From NCBI GenBank assembly GCA_016199325.1, contig JACQGW010000193.1, forward strand, positions 1 through 17,511: 17,511 nucleotides of DNA, written 5' to 3'. Positions 1 to 7,086 of the stretch are shown piece by piece. The DNA is from Chloroflexota bacterium. Its GTDB lineage: Bacteria; Chloroflexota; Dehalococcoidia; JACQGW01. Numbering within the stretch: the stretch's first letter is position 1; each line of letters begins with the position of its first letter. The notes below the pieces were generated by a model. It did not search any database. It saw only the letters and a list, made by a program, of their open reading frames with translations, and was not told where the DNA came from. Both the position numbers and the translations under genes were made by a program.

Positions 1-297
1 CACGGGAGAGGGGAGACGCCGGTCGTTTCGCACACACCCATACTCCAAGCGTCTCCCCTCGCCCGCCACGCGGGAGAGGGGCCGGGGGTGAGGGCCCGCC
101 CCCGCCGCGCCTACTTCGGCCCCGCCGTCGGCCTCGTCGAGACGCCGGTCCTCGGACGGCACGAGGTAGGGCCCGACCCCGTCGCCGGACCGGTCATCGT
201 CGAGGAGTACGACGCGACGACCGTCGTCCCGCCGGGGTGGACGGTGCGACGGGACGACCTGGACAATCTCATCCTCGAAGCGGGAGGACGCCGATGA
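1..297 (+). CDS. hyuA: Hydantoinase/oxoprolinase subunit A (HyuA), C-terminal end, partial
   Basis: Only the last 98 codons are inside the window. The frame is open from base 1 and ends at a TGA that overlaps the ATG of the next gene (ATGA at 294-297), the usual arrangement of hyuA and hyuB. The end of the protein carries recognisable family signatures: RRAYFGP, then VETPVL, then AGPVIVEEYDATTVVPPGW and DNLIL. HyuA binds ATP and acts with HyuB in ATP-dependent opening of hydantoin, 5-oxoproline or related cyclic amides, in the cytoplasm. The first 35 or so codons do not look like the family. They are encoded by a GC-rich palindromic repeat that is read through in frame (separate entry). A GTG at 88 could be mistaken for a start, but the gene clearly continues upstream of the window. 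Confidence 0.85.
   Translation, partial: HGRGETPVVSHTPILQASPLARHAGEGPGVRARPRRAYFGPAVGLVETPVLGRHEVGPDPVAGPVIVEEYDATTVVPPGWTVRRDDLDNLILEAGGRR
8..105. repeat. GC-rich palindromic repeat inside the hyuA reading frame
   Basis: Two nested inverted repeats are visible. GAGGGGAGACGC at 8-19 pairs perfectly with 49-60. CCCCTCGCCCGC at 55-66 pairs at 11 of 12 positions with 70-81 across a 3-nt loop, followed by GGCCGGGGGTGAGGGC. Text of the type CTCGCCCGC..GCGGGAGAGGG..GGGGTGAGGG is a familiar dispersed intergenic element in many bacterial genomes. Here it sits inside hyuA, just before the conserved RRAYFGP segment, without breaking the frame. Confidence 0.6.
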
Positions 298-2033
298 CGG
301 CGGTTGGTCTGGATCCCATCAGCCTGGAGCTCATTCGCAGCGGGCTGGATTCGATCGTCGACGAGATGGCGCTGACGCTGGTGCGAACCGCCTACTCGGC
401 CAACTTGAAGAGCGCCATGGACCTCTCGACCGCTTTTTGTGATGCAGGGGGGCGACTGCTGGCGCAGGGGCTGACCCTGCCGCTGCACCTGGGCGCCATC
501 CCCGACGCCATGGCCGCTATCCTCGCCCGCTACGGTGGCGCCGTCCGGCCGGGGGACGTCTTCGTCCTGAACGACCCCTATGAGGGAGGGACCCATCTGC
601 CGGACCTCTTCGTCGTCCAGCCGGTCTACCTGGGGGATGACCTCCTCGGGTTCGTGTGCTCCGTCGCCCACCACACGGACATCGGCGGGCGGGTTGCCGG
701 CGGCAACGCCTGCGACTCGACGGAGATCTATCAGGAAGGGCTGCGGGTGCCGCCCATACGCCTCTACGACCGGGGCGAGCCCAACGAGGGCTTCCTGCGC
801 CTGCTAGAGCGGAACGTCCGCATCCCGGTCAAGGTCCTCGGCGACCTGCGGGGTCAGCTCGCCGCCAGCCACATCGGCGAGCGGGGCATCATCGAGCTCG
901 TCGACCGATACGGTCGGGGGGCGGTGTCTGCGGCCTTCGAGGAGCTCCTCGACTACGGCGAGCGGCTGACCCGAGCCGAGATCGCCCGCTTGCCGGATGG
1001 CCGCTACGAGTTCGCCGACTACCTGGACGGCGATGGGATCGACCCCGCCCCCATCCGCATTCAGGTGGCAGTAACCGTGGCCGGCGATCAGATGGAAGTG
1101 GATTTCAGCGGGAGCGCGCCCCAGGTCAAAGGAGCGATCAACTCGGTCCTCTCCTTCACCAGGTCGACCGCCTACGCCTGCGTCCGCTGTCTCCTGCCGC
1201 CCAACATGCCGACCAACGAGGGCTGTTTCCGGGCCATCCGCGTCCACGCCCCGCCGGGCACCATCGTCAACCCCCTGCCGCCGGCACCGGTGGCGGCGCG
1301 CGGCCTGACCGGCTTCCGCATCGCCAACGCCGTCATGGGCGCGCTGGCCAAGCTCGCCCCGGACCGGGTGCCCGCGTGCGAGTCCGGTGGAGACACCGGC
1401 ATCAGCATGGGCGGCTACGACGCCGAGCGCCGCGCCTTCGTGTTCCTGGAGTTCCTCTTCAGCAGTTGGGGCGGCCGACCCTTCGCCGACGGCGTCGACG
1501 GCGTCTCCTCGCAGGTCGTGAACTTCTCGAACTATCCGGCCGAGATCATCGAGAACGAAGCGCCGCTTCGGATCGAGGAGTACGGCTTCATCCCCGACAG
1601 CGGCGGCCCCGGCACCTATCGGGGCGGTCTCGCCCTCGTTCGCCAGTACCGGTTCCTCGAGGAATCGGGGACGCTCCAGATCCGGTCCGACCGCGCCGAG
1701 CAGGGTCCGTATGGGCTGGCCGGGGGCGGCGCCGGCCGCGTCTGCCGAAACATCCTCAACCCCGGTCCCGCGGAGCGCCTGCTCCCTCCCAAGACACTCC
1801 TGACGATCCGCCGGGGCGACGTCTTTCGCCACGAGCTGGCCGGCGCCGGCGGCTGGGGCGACCCGTTCGGGCGCGACCCGCTCGCCGTCCTGGCCGACGT
1901 CCAGAACGAGAAGGTGACCGTGGACCACGCTCGCAAGATGTACGGTGTTGTCCTCAGCGAGCGCACCGTGCGAGTGGACGAGGCGGCGACGGCGGCGCTG
2001 CGGCGGCAGAGAGAGGAGGTGAGGAAAGGGTAG
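294..2033 (+). CDS. hyuB: Hydantoinase/oxoprolinase subunit B (HyuB)
   Basis: This 579-residue protein is the catalytic partner of HyuA in ATP-dependent N-methylhydantoinase, 5-oxoprolinase and acetone-carboxylase-like enzymes. Family signatures run the whole length: DPISLELI near the start, NDPYEGGTHLPD, VAHHTDIGG, QEGLRVPP, VKVLGDLRGQ, VDFSGSAPQ, SGGDTG, GGPGTYRGG and GAGGWGDPF near the C-terminus. The length is normal for the family. The ATG at 294 is chosen because GGAGG lies at 283-287 with a 6-nt spacing and because it overlaps the hyuA stop; an upstream in-frame extension to 237 would run deep into hyuA. The substrate cannot be read from sequence. The downstream hydrolase and nucleoside phosphorylase suggest breakdown of a nitrogenous ring compound, which is inference. 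Confidence 0.93.
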   Translation: MTAVGLDPISLELIRSGLDSIVDEMALTLVRTAYSANLKSAMDLSTAFCDAGGRLLAQGLTLPLHLGAIPDAMAAILARYGGAVRPGDVFVLNDPYEGGTHLPDLFVVQPVYLGDDLLGFVCSVAHHTDIGGRVAGGNACDSTEIYQEGLRVPPIRLYDRGEPNEGFLRLLERNVRIPVKVLGDLRGQLAASHIGERGIIELVDRYGRGAVSAAFEELLDYGERLTRAEIARLPDGRYEFADYLDGDGIDPAPIRIQVAVTVAGDQMEVDFSGSAPQVKGAINSVLSFTRSTAYACVRCLLPPNMPTNEGCFRAIRVHAPPGTIVNPLPPAPVAARGLTGFRIANAVMGALAKLAPDRVPACESGGDTGISMGGYDAERRAFVFLEFLFSSWGGRPFADGVDGVSSQVVNFSNYPAEIIENEAPLRIEEYGFIPDSGGPGTYRGGLALVRQYRFLEESGTLQIRSDRAEQGPYGLAGGGAGRVCRNILNPGPAERLLPPKTLLTIRRGDVFRHELAGAGGWGDPFGRDPLAVLADVQNEKVTVDHARKMYGVVLSERTVRVDEAATAALRRQREEVRKG

Positions 2034-2050
2034 TAGGAACACCAGATGGA

Positions 2051-2080
2051 ACGAACCGCAGAGGCGCAGAGGACGCAGAG
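2051..2080 (+). repeat. Family A repeat, divergent variant (CGCAGAGG type)
   Basis: The core GAACCGCAGAGGCGCAGAGG followed by ACGCAGAG has the same layout as the CGAACCGCCAAGACGCCAAG repeats elsewhere in the window, with CCAAG replaced by CAGAG. It begins 17 nt after the hyuB stop, in the same orientation as hyuB. Its purine-rich tail runs into the AGAGG at 2094-2098 that probably serves as ribosome binding site for the next gene. Confidence 0.5.
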
Positions 2081-2106
2081 ACCAACAGAGAGAAGAGGTA
2101 TGCACT

Positions 2107-3021
2107 ATGCGCGTCATGACCGTGCTCGGGCCGGTTGCCCCCGAGGAGCTGGGCATCACGCTGCCCCACGAGCACATCGCCATCGACCTGCGCCATGGGC
2201 CAACCGGGGTCGACGGCATCCTCGACGACCCGCAGCTCGCGGTCAACGAGCTGCGCTTCTTTCGGGAGGCCGGCGGCGGCGCCGTCGTCGACGTCTCTAA
2301 CAAGTACATGGCGCGCAACGTCCAGACCCAACTGCGCGTCGCTCGGGAGACCGGCCTCCACGTCATCGCCAGCACCGGGTACTACACCGAGCCCTACTAT
2401 CCGCCCCACGTCTACGAGCTGAACACCAACAGGCTGGCCGATCTGATGGTGGAGGAGCTGACAAAGGGCATCGACGGCACCGGCGTGCGGGCCGGCCTGC
2501 TCGGCGAGATCGGGACCCGGCGCGACTTCATCAACCCGGCCGAGGAACGCGTGTTCCGGGCTGCGGCGCGCGCGCACAAGCGGACCGGCGCCGCCATCTC
2601 GACGCACACCTATTACGACCTGCTGGCGCTGGAACAGATCGAGATTCTTGAGGACGAGGGCGTCGACCTCCACCGGGTCATCATCGGTCACCTCGGCGAC
2701 CGGCTCGACCTGGACCTCCTCCGGGCCGTCGCCGCGAAGGGGGTCTACCTCCAGATCGACCACGTCGGCATGTGGTTCTTCCAGCGCGACGAGCAGCGGG
2801 CGAAGACCGTCGCTCAGCTCGTTCGCGATGGGTACGTCTCGCAGATCCTGCTCTCCCACGACGTCTGCTTCAAGAGGCTGTTGCACTGGTTCGGCGGCGG
2901 CGGCTACGACCGCATCCTGACCGGCTTCGTGCCGCTGCTGCTTTCAGAAGGGGTGACCAAGGCCGAGATCAACACGATGCTGGTCGAGAACCCTCAGCGG
3001 GTGTTGGCGTTCGACGTATAG
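2107..3021 (+). CDS. Phosphotriesterase-family metal-dependent hydrolase
   Basis: This 304-residue amidohydrolase-superfamily TIM barrel belongs to the phosphotriesterase/PHP/lactonase family. Visible metal ligands are H21 and H23 (LPHEHI), the bridging residue at E134 (LLGEIG), H167 (STHTYYD), H195 (IIGHLGD) and D252 (LLSHDVC). The bridge is a glutamate, as in E. coli Php and related proteins, rather than the carboxylated lysine of true phosphotriesterases. A lactonase or other ester/amide hydrolase is therefore more likely than organophosphate cleavage. The ATG at 2107 has AGAGG 8 nt upstream; an in-frame ATG at residue 4 is an alternative. It probably shares the hyuAB transcript. A plausible but unproven role is hydrolysis of a product or precursor of the HyuAB reaction. 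Confidence 0.88.
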   Translation: MRVMTVLGPVAPEELGITLPHEHIAIDLRHGPTGVDGILDDPQLAVNELRFFREAGGGAVVDVSNKYMARNVQTQLRVARETGLHVIASTGYYTEPYYPPHVYELNTNRLADLMVEELTKGIDGTGVRAGLLGEIGTRRDFINPAEERVFRAAARAHKRTGAAISTHTYYDLLALEQIEILEDEGVDLHRVIIGHLGDRLDLDLLRAVAAKGVYLQIDHVGMWFFQRDEQRAKTVAQLVRDGYVSQILLSHDVCFKRLLHWFGGGGYDRILTGFVPLLLSEGVTKAEINTMLVENPQRVLAFDV

Positions 3022-3127
3022 AGCAGTTCTGAGCGAGGTCGAACCGCCAAGACGCCAAGATCGCCAAGAGATCGCCCAAGAGATCGCCAAGGAAGATGTC
3101 GAGATGATTCGCTGGCTTGGTCGACTC
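3022..3127 (+). repeat. Family A repeat, copy 2 (directly after the hydrolase stop)
   Basis: The element starts at the base after the TAG of the hydrolase gene. It reads AGCAGTTCTGAG..GTCGAACCGCC, then CCAAG units at roughly 9-nt spacing with an extra internal AGATCGCC duplication, then a degenerate tail ending CTGGCTTGGTCGACTC. The tail aligns by eye with the tails of the copies at 6608 and 7895. Orientation is sense with respect to the upstream gene. Confidence 0.65.
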
Positions 3128-3158
3128 TCCTGGAAACTGCTCCGGAGGATCGACGTCG

Positions 3159-4028
3159 ATGACTGAGATCAGCACGATGGGGACCGCCCTCCCCGTTGCG
3201 CTGCATGAGACGGTGACCGAGGCAGTCCGCGCCATCCGAAGCCGGACCGCGCACCGACCTGAAGTCGTTGTCGTCACCGGATCGGGGCTGGCCGGGCTTG
3301 CTGCGGTCGCCGCCGATGCCGACCGCATCCCCTACGCCGAGATCCCCGGCTTTCCGATCTCGACGGTCGGCGGCCACCCCGGCGAGTTCGTCCTCGGACG
3401 GCTTGCGGGTCGGACGGTGGCGATCCAGCACGGTCGGGTCCACTTCTACGAGGGCTACTCCCTCGCCGAAGTGACGCTTCCGATCCGCGTCCTCCGGGCG
3501 CTGGGCGCGACAACGCTCGTCGTCACCAACGCCGCCGGCGGGATCAACCCCGTCTTCCGGGTCGGCGACCTCATGCTCATCGCCGATCATATCGGTCTGC
3601 CGTCCCTGGCGGGCTTCAACCCTCTGGTCGGGCCGAACGACGCCGCCCTCGGCCCGCGCATCCCGATGATGGTCGGCGCCTACGACGAGAGGCTGCGTGA
3701 GAAGGTCCGATGGGTAGCGGCAGAGCTGGGTATCCCGCTCCAGGAGGGCGTCTACGCCTGGGTATCCGGCCCGACGTTCGAGACGCCGGCCGAGGTCCGC
3801 TTCCTCCGGGCCGTCGGCGCCGACGCCGTCGGCATGTCGACGGTGCCGGAGGTCATCGTCGCCCGCCACGCCGGCATGGCGGTCCTCGGGTTCTCGGTGA
3901 TCACCAACGTCGCCCACGACGCCCCGCCCGCCGGCGACGTCGCGGCCGAGGTCCACGAGGGCGTCCTCACCGCCGGCAAGACGGCCGTCCCCCGGTTGGC
4001 GGCGCTGATCGAGGGAGTCCTGGGGTGA
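3159..4028 (+). CDS. Purine nucleoside phosphorylase, trimeric (PNP-I) type
   Basis: This 289-residue protein is strikingly similar to the low-molecular-mass trimeric PNPs, including the human enzyme, which phosphorolyse inosine and guanosine to the base plus ribose 1-phosphate. Phosphate-site residues are present: S42 (GSGL), H73 (GGHPGE), R93 and H95 (GRVHFYEGY). So are the NAAGG loop at 124-128, E208 (GPTFE), M226 (VGMSTVPEVIVARH) and N250 (SVITN). The E208/N250 pair is the known signature for 6-oxopurines rather than adenosine or methylthioadenosine. The ATG at 3159 is chosen because GGAGG lies at 3144-3148; a TTG at 3117 lies within the repeat and has no support. It sits 137 nt after the hydrolase, with a family A repeat between them, and is probably still in the operon. 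Confidence 0.92.
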   Translation: MTEISTMGTALPVALHETVTEAVRAIRSRTAHRPEVVVVTGSGLAGLAAVAADADRIPYAEIPGFPISTVGGHPGEFVLGRLAGRTVAIQHGRVHFYEGYSLAEVTLPIRVLRALGATTLVVTNAAGGINPVFRVGDLMLIADHIGLPSLAGFNPLVGPNDAALGPRIPMMVGAYDERLREKVRWVAAELGIPLQEGVYAWVSGPTFETPAEVRFLRAVGADAVGMSTVPEVIVARHAGMAVLGFSVITNVAHDAPPAGDVAAEVHEGVLTAGKTAVPRLAALIEGVLG

Positions 4029-4032
4029 GGCG

Positions 4033-4095
4033 ATGCCCATCATCGAACGGCTCAAGTTCTATCGACCGCCGGTTCCTCTTCGTGGGGAACCGTAG
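4033..4095 (+). CDS. Possible 20-residue small ORF between PNP and UROD-like genes
   Basis: An ATG 4 nt after the PNP stop opens a 20-codon frame (MPIIERLKFYRPPVPLRGEP) that closes at TAG 4093-4095, before the next gene. TGAGG precedes it, but that lies over the PNP stop. It could be a leader peptide, the stump of a lost gene, or chance. I do not recognise the peptide. Confidence 0.2.
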   Translation: MPIIERLKFYRPPVPLRGEP

Positions 4096-4132
4096 TGTGA
4101 CTGTCGGTCGCGTACGAGGAAAGGAGTGGCCC

Positions 4133-5290
4133 TTGCGAACAGAGCACCAGCAGACGATCATCCGTCCGGCGCCCGACTTCGAGGGGCGGTACAAGAAGGC
4201 GATCCTCAGACAGGGTGAGCCCGACCGCGTGCCGCTGAGCGACTTCAGCATCGACGCTCCCTTCAAGCGAGAGTTCCTCCGCCGCGAGCTGGGACACGAC
4301 GTCCCGCTCCTGCGCAGCCAGCGGACCTTCATGCTGAGCCAGGCCGGCAAACTGCCGCTGGAGCTGGAGGTCGAGTTCTGGTATCGGGCCGGCTTCGACT
4401 TCATATCCATCACGGCCGGTTTTCGCTCCGACGCCCGGATGATGGAGCGCCTGGCGACGACGGCGAGGGCCAGGTACGACGTCGCCACCGACGAGGAGCT
4501 GGAGCGGGGCTGGGCAGCCGAGGGCCAGGGCGCCATCACAAGCTGGCAGGAGTTCGAGAGCTTCCCCTGGTCCAACCCGGAGGATCTCGACTACTGGGCC
4601 TTCGAGGAGGTCAAGAAGTACCTGCCACCCGGCATGAAGGTCCAGCTCAGCCTCGGCCAGGTGTTCACCGGCGTCTGGTGGCTGATGGGGCTGGAGGGGT
4701 TCGCCCGGGCCACCCGCAAGGACCCCGACCTGATCAAGGCCCTCTACGAGAAAGTCGGCGCCTTCCAGTTGAAGGTCCTCGACATCGTCAGCCGGTTCGA
4801 CTGCGTCGGATCGATCCAGCACGGCGACGACCTTGCCTACGCCGAGGGGCTCATGGTGCGACCGCAGCACTTCCGGGAGCACTTCTTCCCCTGGCTGAAG
4901 ACGGCCGTCGACCTGGCCCACAGCCGTGGCCTGCCGTTCATCTTCCACTCGGACGGCGACCTCCGGCTGGTCCTGGACGACATCGTCGCCTGCGGCGTCG
5001 ACGCGATCCACCCGATCGAGCCCAAGGCGATGGACATCGTCTGGGTCAAACAGACCTACGGCGACCGGGTGGCGGTGATGGGGAACATCGACATGGGCTA
5101 CACGCTGACCCAGGGGACGCCGGAGGAGGTGGACGCCGAGGTGAAGCTCCGCATCCGGCAGCTCGCCCCCGGCGGCGGCTACCTGTGCGGGTCGTCCAAC
5201 TCCCTGCCCGAGTACGTGCCCATCGAAAACTTCATCGCCATGCGCAATGCCATATTCACGTACGGCCGGTACCCGATCCAGTTGGACTGA
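4133..5290 (+). CDS. Uroporphyrinogen decarboxylase-like (UROD-fold) protein
   Basis: This 385-residue protein has the UROD/MtaA/CmuA fold signature in its second half: PFIFHSDGDLRLVLDDI, GVDAIHPIEPKAMDI, then YGDRVAVMGNIDM, and the C-terminal GGGYLCGSSNSLPEYVP. Relatives include haem-pathway decarboxylase and corrinoid methyltransferases. The HxC zinc motif of MtaA/CmuA methyltransferases is absent: the equivalent stretch near residue 271 reads HSDG. The gene is not in a haem cluster, so neither haem synthesis nor zinc-dependent methyl transfer can be assumed. The start is a TTG at 4133 with AAGGAG at 4121-4126 (6-nt spacing), and the recognisable sequence starts right after it. It is the last gene of the + strand cluster. 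Substrate unknown. Confidence 0.82.
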   Translation: MRTEHQQTIIRPAPDFEGRYKKAILRQGEPDRVPLSDFSIDAPFKREFLRRELGHDVPLLRSQRTFMLSQAGKLPLELEVEFWYRAGFDFISITAGFRSDARMMERLATTARARYDVATDEELERGWAAEGQGAITSWQEFESFPWSNPEDLDYWAFEEVKKYLPPGMKVQLSLGQVFTGVWWLMGLEGFARATRKDPDLIKALYEKVGAFQLKVLDIVSRFDCVGSIQHGDDLAYAEGLMVRPQHFREHFFPWLKTAVDLAHSRGLPFIFHSDGDLRLVLDDIVACGVDAIHPIEPKAMDIVWVKQTYGDRVAVMGNIDMGYTLTQGTPEEVDAEVKLRIRQLAPGGGYLCGSSNSLPEYVPIENFIAMRNAIFTYGRYPIQLD

Positions 5291-5323
5291 ACCACTTCCG
5301 GCTTTCGCCACGACGATCGTGCC

Positions 5324-5434
5324 CTGTCGTGCTGAGCCGCCGCGATCGGGTCCCGTCATGCTGAGCCGCAGCGAAGCATCTCCCCGGGTTGAGCGGGCGA
5401 TCCGGGGAGATGCTTCGCTGCGGCTCAGCATGAC
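5324..5434. repeat. Family B palindrome, copy 1, between convergent genes
   Basis: Perfect 31-bp inverted arms lie at 5355-5385 (starts GTCATGCTGAGCCGCAGCGA) and 5404-5434, with an 18-nt loop. A decayed half copy (CTGTCGTGCTGAGCCGCCGC) precedes it at 5324. It lies between the converging ends of the UROD-like and dehydrogenase genes, where such a hairpin could stop transcription from both sides. There is no T-run, so this role is inference. Confidence 0.85.
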
Positions 5435-5480
5435 AGCGGGCGCGCCAGGCGACTCGGGGGAATCTTCGCTGAAGCGAGAT

Positions 5481-5563
5481 GGACCGGGCGAACAGCCGGC
5501 ATTTTTGGCGTCTCCCTTGGCGGTCTTGGCGTCTTGGCGGTTCGTTCTCTTTCGGCACCGCTC
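5481..5563 (-). repeat. Family A repeat, copy 3 (directly after the dehydrogenase stop)
   Basis: Read on the minus strand, the dehydrogenase stop TGA runs straight into GCGGTGCCGAAAGAGAACGA, then ACCGCCAAGACGCCAAG units, then GGGAGACGCCAAAAATGCCGG and a CTGTTCGCC tail. Start, core and tail match the copies at 6608 and 7895. It is sense with respect to the gene it follows. Confidence 0.75.
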
Positions 5564-6584
5564 AGTAGCCCAGCCGCTTGTCGACGACGTTTATGAGCGG
5601 CTCGCCGGCGGCGTAGCGGCGCAGGTTCTCGCAGAAGATCTCCAGGACCCGCTCCTTGTACCGGTGGGTATCGGCGGCCATGTGGGGCGTCAGGACGACG
5701 TTGGGCATGCCCCAGAGGGGGTTGTCGGCCGGCAGCGGCTCCACCTCGAAGACGTCGAGCGCTGCGCCGCCGATCCAGCCCTCCTGGAGCGCGCGGATCA
5801 GCGCGTCCTGCCGGACAGTGGGCCCGCGGCCGACGTTGATGAACACGGCCGTCGGCTTCATCGCCCGAAAGACGGCCTCGCCGACGTAGCCCCGGTTGTC
5901 GGCCGCCAGCGGCAGGATGCTGACGACGAAGTCGGCCCGGCCCACCGCCTCCAGCAGTCCGTCACGGCCGTAGACCTCGTCGGCGCCGCCCAGCCCCTCT
6001 GCCGGCCCGCTCCGCCGCACGCCGACCACCCGCATCCGCAGGCACCGGCAGACGCGGGCGATCTCCTGGCCGATCCGACCGAAGCCGACGATGGTGACGG
6101 TCTTGCCGTTGAGCTCGTCGAGGACGAGCTTGTTCCACCGGCGCTCCCGCTGCTGCTCGATCAGCCGCGGCCACTGTTTGGCGAAGAGCAGCATGTGACT
6201 GAGGACGATCTCGGCGAGCGGCACCGGGTGGACCCCGCCGATGTTCGTCACCACGACGTCGGCCTCAACGATCTTCGGCGTCAGGACCCGCTCGGCGCCG
6301 GCGCTGGTACATTGCATCCACCGGAGCTTCGGCGCCCGATCGACCAGGTCGGGCGGGAACCGATAGCCGACGACGACCTCGGCTTGCCGGATCAGAGCTT
6401 CGAGGTCGAGGTCGGGATGCCAGACCGGATAGGTGATCTCCTGAACCTCGGCGGCGTTCGGCGGCTGGAGCGCGATCCCGCCCGGTCCGCCGTGGACGAC
6501 GTACCGCGGCGAGACGCCGCGAATCCGGTCGAGCTCCTCGACGTCAAACCGGGCGCTGATCAAGAGATGGATGTCCCCACCCAC
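5562..6584 (-). CDS. D-isomer-specific 2-hydroxyacid dehydrogenase
   Basis: This 340-residue NAD(P)-dependent dehydrogenase interconverts a 2-oxoacid and a D-2-hydroxyacid. The Rossmann motif GFGRIG is at residues 167-172. The catalytic triad is complete: R253 (INVGRG), E282 (DVFEVEPLP) and H301 (LTPHMA). The N-terminal substrate domain has the QCTSAGAERV segment seen in glyoxylate/hydroxypyruvate-reductase-like members. The start is a GTG at 6584, 9 nt after AGGAGGGA (complement 6594-6601). The open frame extends to 6902, but that extension is translated repeat DNA and has no family similarity. It converges on the catabolic cluster and may act on its products, though it lies on the opposite strand. 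The exact substrate is not predictable. Confidence 0.9.
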   Translation of the reverse strand: MGGDIHLLISARFDVEELDRIRGVSPRYVVHGGPGGIALQPPNAAEVQEITYPVWHPDLDLEALIRQAEVVVGYRFPPDLVDRAPKLRWMQCTSAGAERVLTPKIVEADVVVTNIGGVHPVPLAEIVLSHMLLFAKQWPRLIEQQRERRWNKLVLDELNGKTVTIVGFGRIGQEIARVCRCLRMRVVGVRRSGPAEGLGGADEVYGRDGLLEAVGRADFVVSILPLAADNRGYVGEAVFRAMKPTAVFINVGRGPTVRQDALIRALQEGWIGGAALDVFEVEPLPADNPLWGMPNVVLTPHMAADTHRYKERVLEIFCENLRRYAAGEPLINVVDKRLGY

Positions 6585-6607
6585 AGTTGCTGTTCCCTCC
6601 TGCGAGA

Positions 6608-6694
6608 TCGGCTCCGAGAGACAACGAACCGCCAAGACGCCTAGATCGCCAAGGAAGACGCCAGGAATACCGGCTGGTCGATTGGTCAATCCCC
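6608..6694 (+). repeat. Family A repeat, copy 4
   Basis: It reads GGCTCCGAGAGACAACGAAC, CGCCAAGACGCCTAGATCGC, CAAGGAAGACGCCAGGAATA and CCGGCTGGTCGATTGGTCAA in succession. The match to the copy at 7895 runs almost the whole length. This is the only copy not behind a stop codon: it lies just upstream of the dehydrogenase ribosome binding site, antisense to that gene, and abuts a family B palindrome. Confidence 0.75.
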
Positions 6695-6780
6695 CTGTCA
6701 TGCTGAGCCGCGGCGAAGCATCTCCCGGACGTTGCCGGTCGAGGCCGGGGGAGATGCTTCGCCGCGGCTCAGCATGACAG
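6695..6780. repeat. Family B palindrome, copy 2, between divergent genes
   Basis: Perfect 32-bp arms lie at 6695-6726 (starts CTGTCATGCTGAGCCGCGGC) and 6749-6780, with a 22-nt loop. Both arms carry the same CGGCG variant of CAGCG. That points to arm homogenisation or to selection for pairing. Confidence 0.88.
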
Positions 6781-7024
6781 ACGGGGAATCGTCCGGAGCA
6801 GCAGGTGGCCTGGCGGTTGCACCAGTTGATCCCAGGCATGCGGCACGTGGCGAGCAGTATAGCATGTTCCACGCCGTGGACGGAACCGTCCCACCCGTCC
6901 AACAGCCCGCGCCAATCCGCTTCGCCTCACGCATGACGCATGACGTATGACGTCTCACCAGTCCAACAGTCCGCTCCGATGTGCTCAACCAGATCCCCGA
7001 AGCCGTCGACAGCGCGCCACGGGA
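6781..7024. other. Intergenic stretch with short tandem repeats
   Basis: Between the palindrome and the methyltransferase promoter I see no gene. It holds two GTCCAACAG-type units (about 6899 and 6960) and a 7-bp tandem GCATGAC, GCATGAC, GTATGAC at 6931-6951. GTCCAACAG recurs at 8041. Confidence 0.45.
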
Positions 7025-7054
7025 TTGACAGGCGCCGGGCCGGTCGAGTACTAT
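7025..7054 (+). promoter_or_regulatory. Sigma70-like promoter for the methyltransferase gene
   Basis: A perfect -35 TTGACA (7025-7030) is followed after 18 nt by TACTAT (7049-7054, 4 of 6 consensus). Initiation near 7061 would give a leader of about 26 nt containing the AGGGGA ribosome binding site. Confidence 0.5.
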
Positions 7055-7086
7055 AGCGCACCGGACACCCGCCGCAGGGGAATGGC

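Noticed and set aside
4052..5431. Antisense open frame opposite the UROD-like gene
   Set aside because: No family signature; begins inside the palindrome; the + strand frame has clear UROD motifs.
5247..6644. Plus-strand open frame across the dehydrogenase gene
   Set aside because: The minus strand encodes an intact dehydrogenase with complete catalytic residues; the plus frame only translates its complement and repeats.
6585..6902. N-terminal extension of the dehydrogenase
   Set aside because: The extra residues are translated family A and B repeats, and a good ribosome binding site precedes the GTG at 6584.
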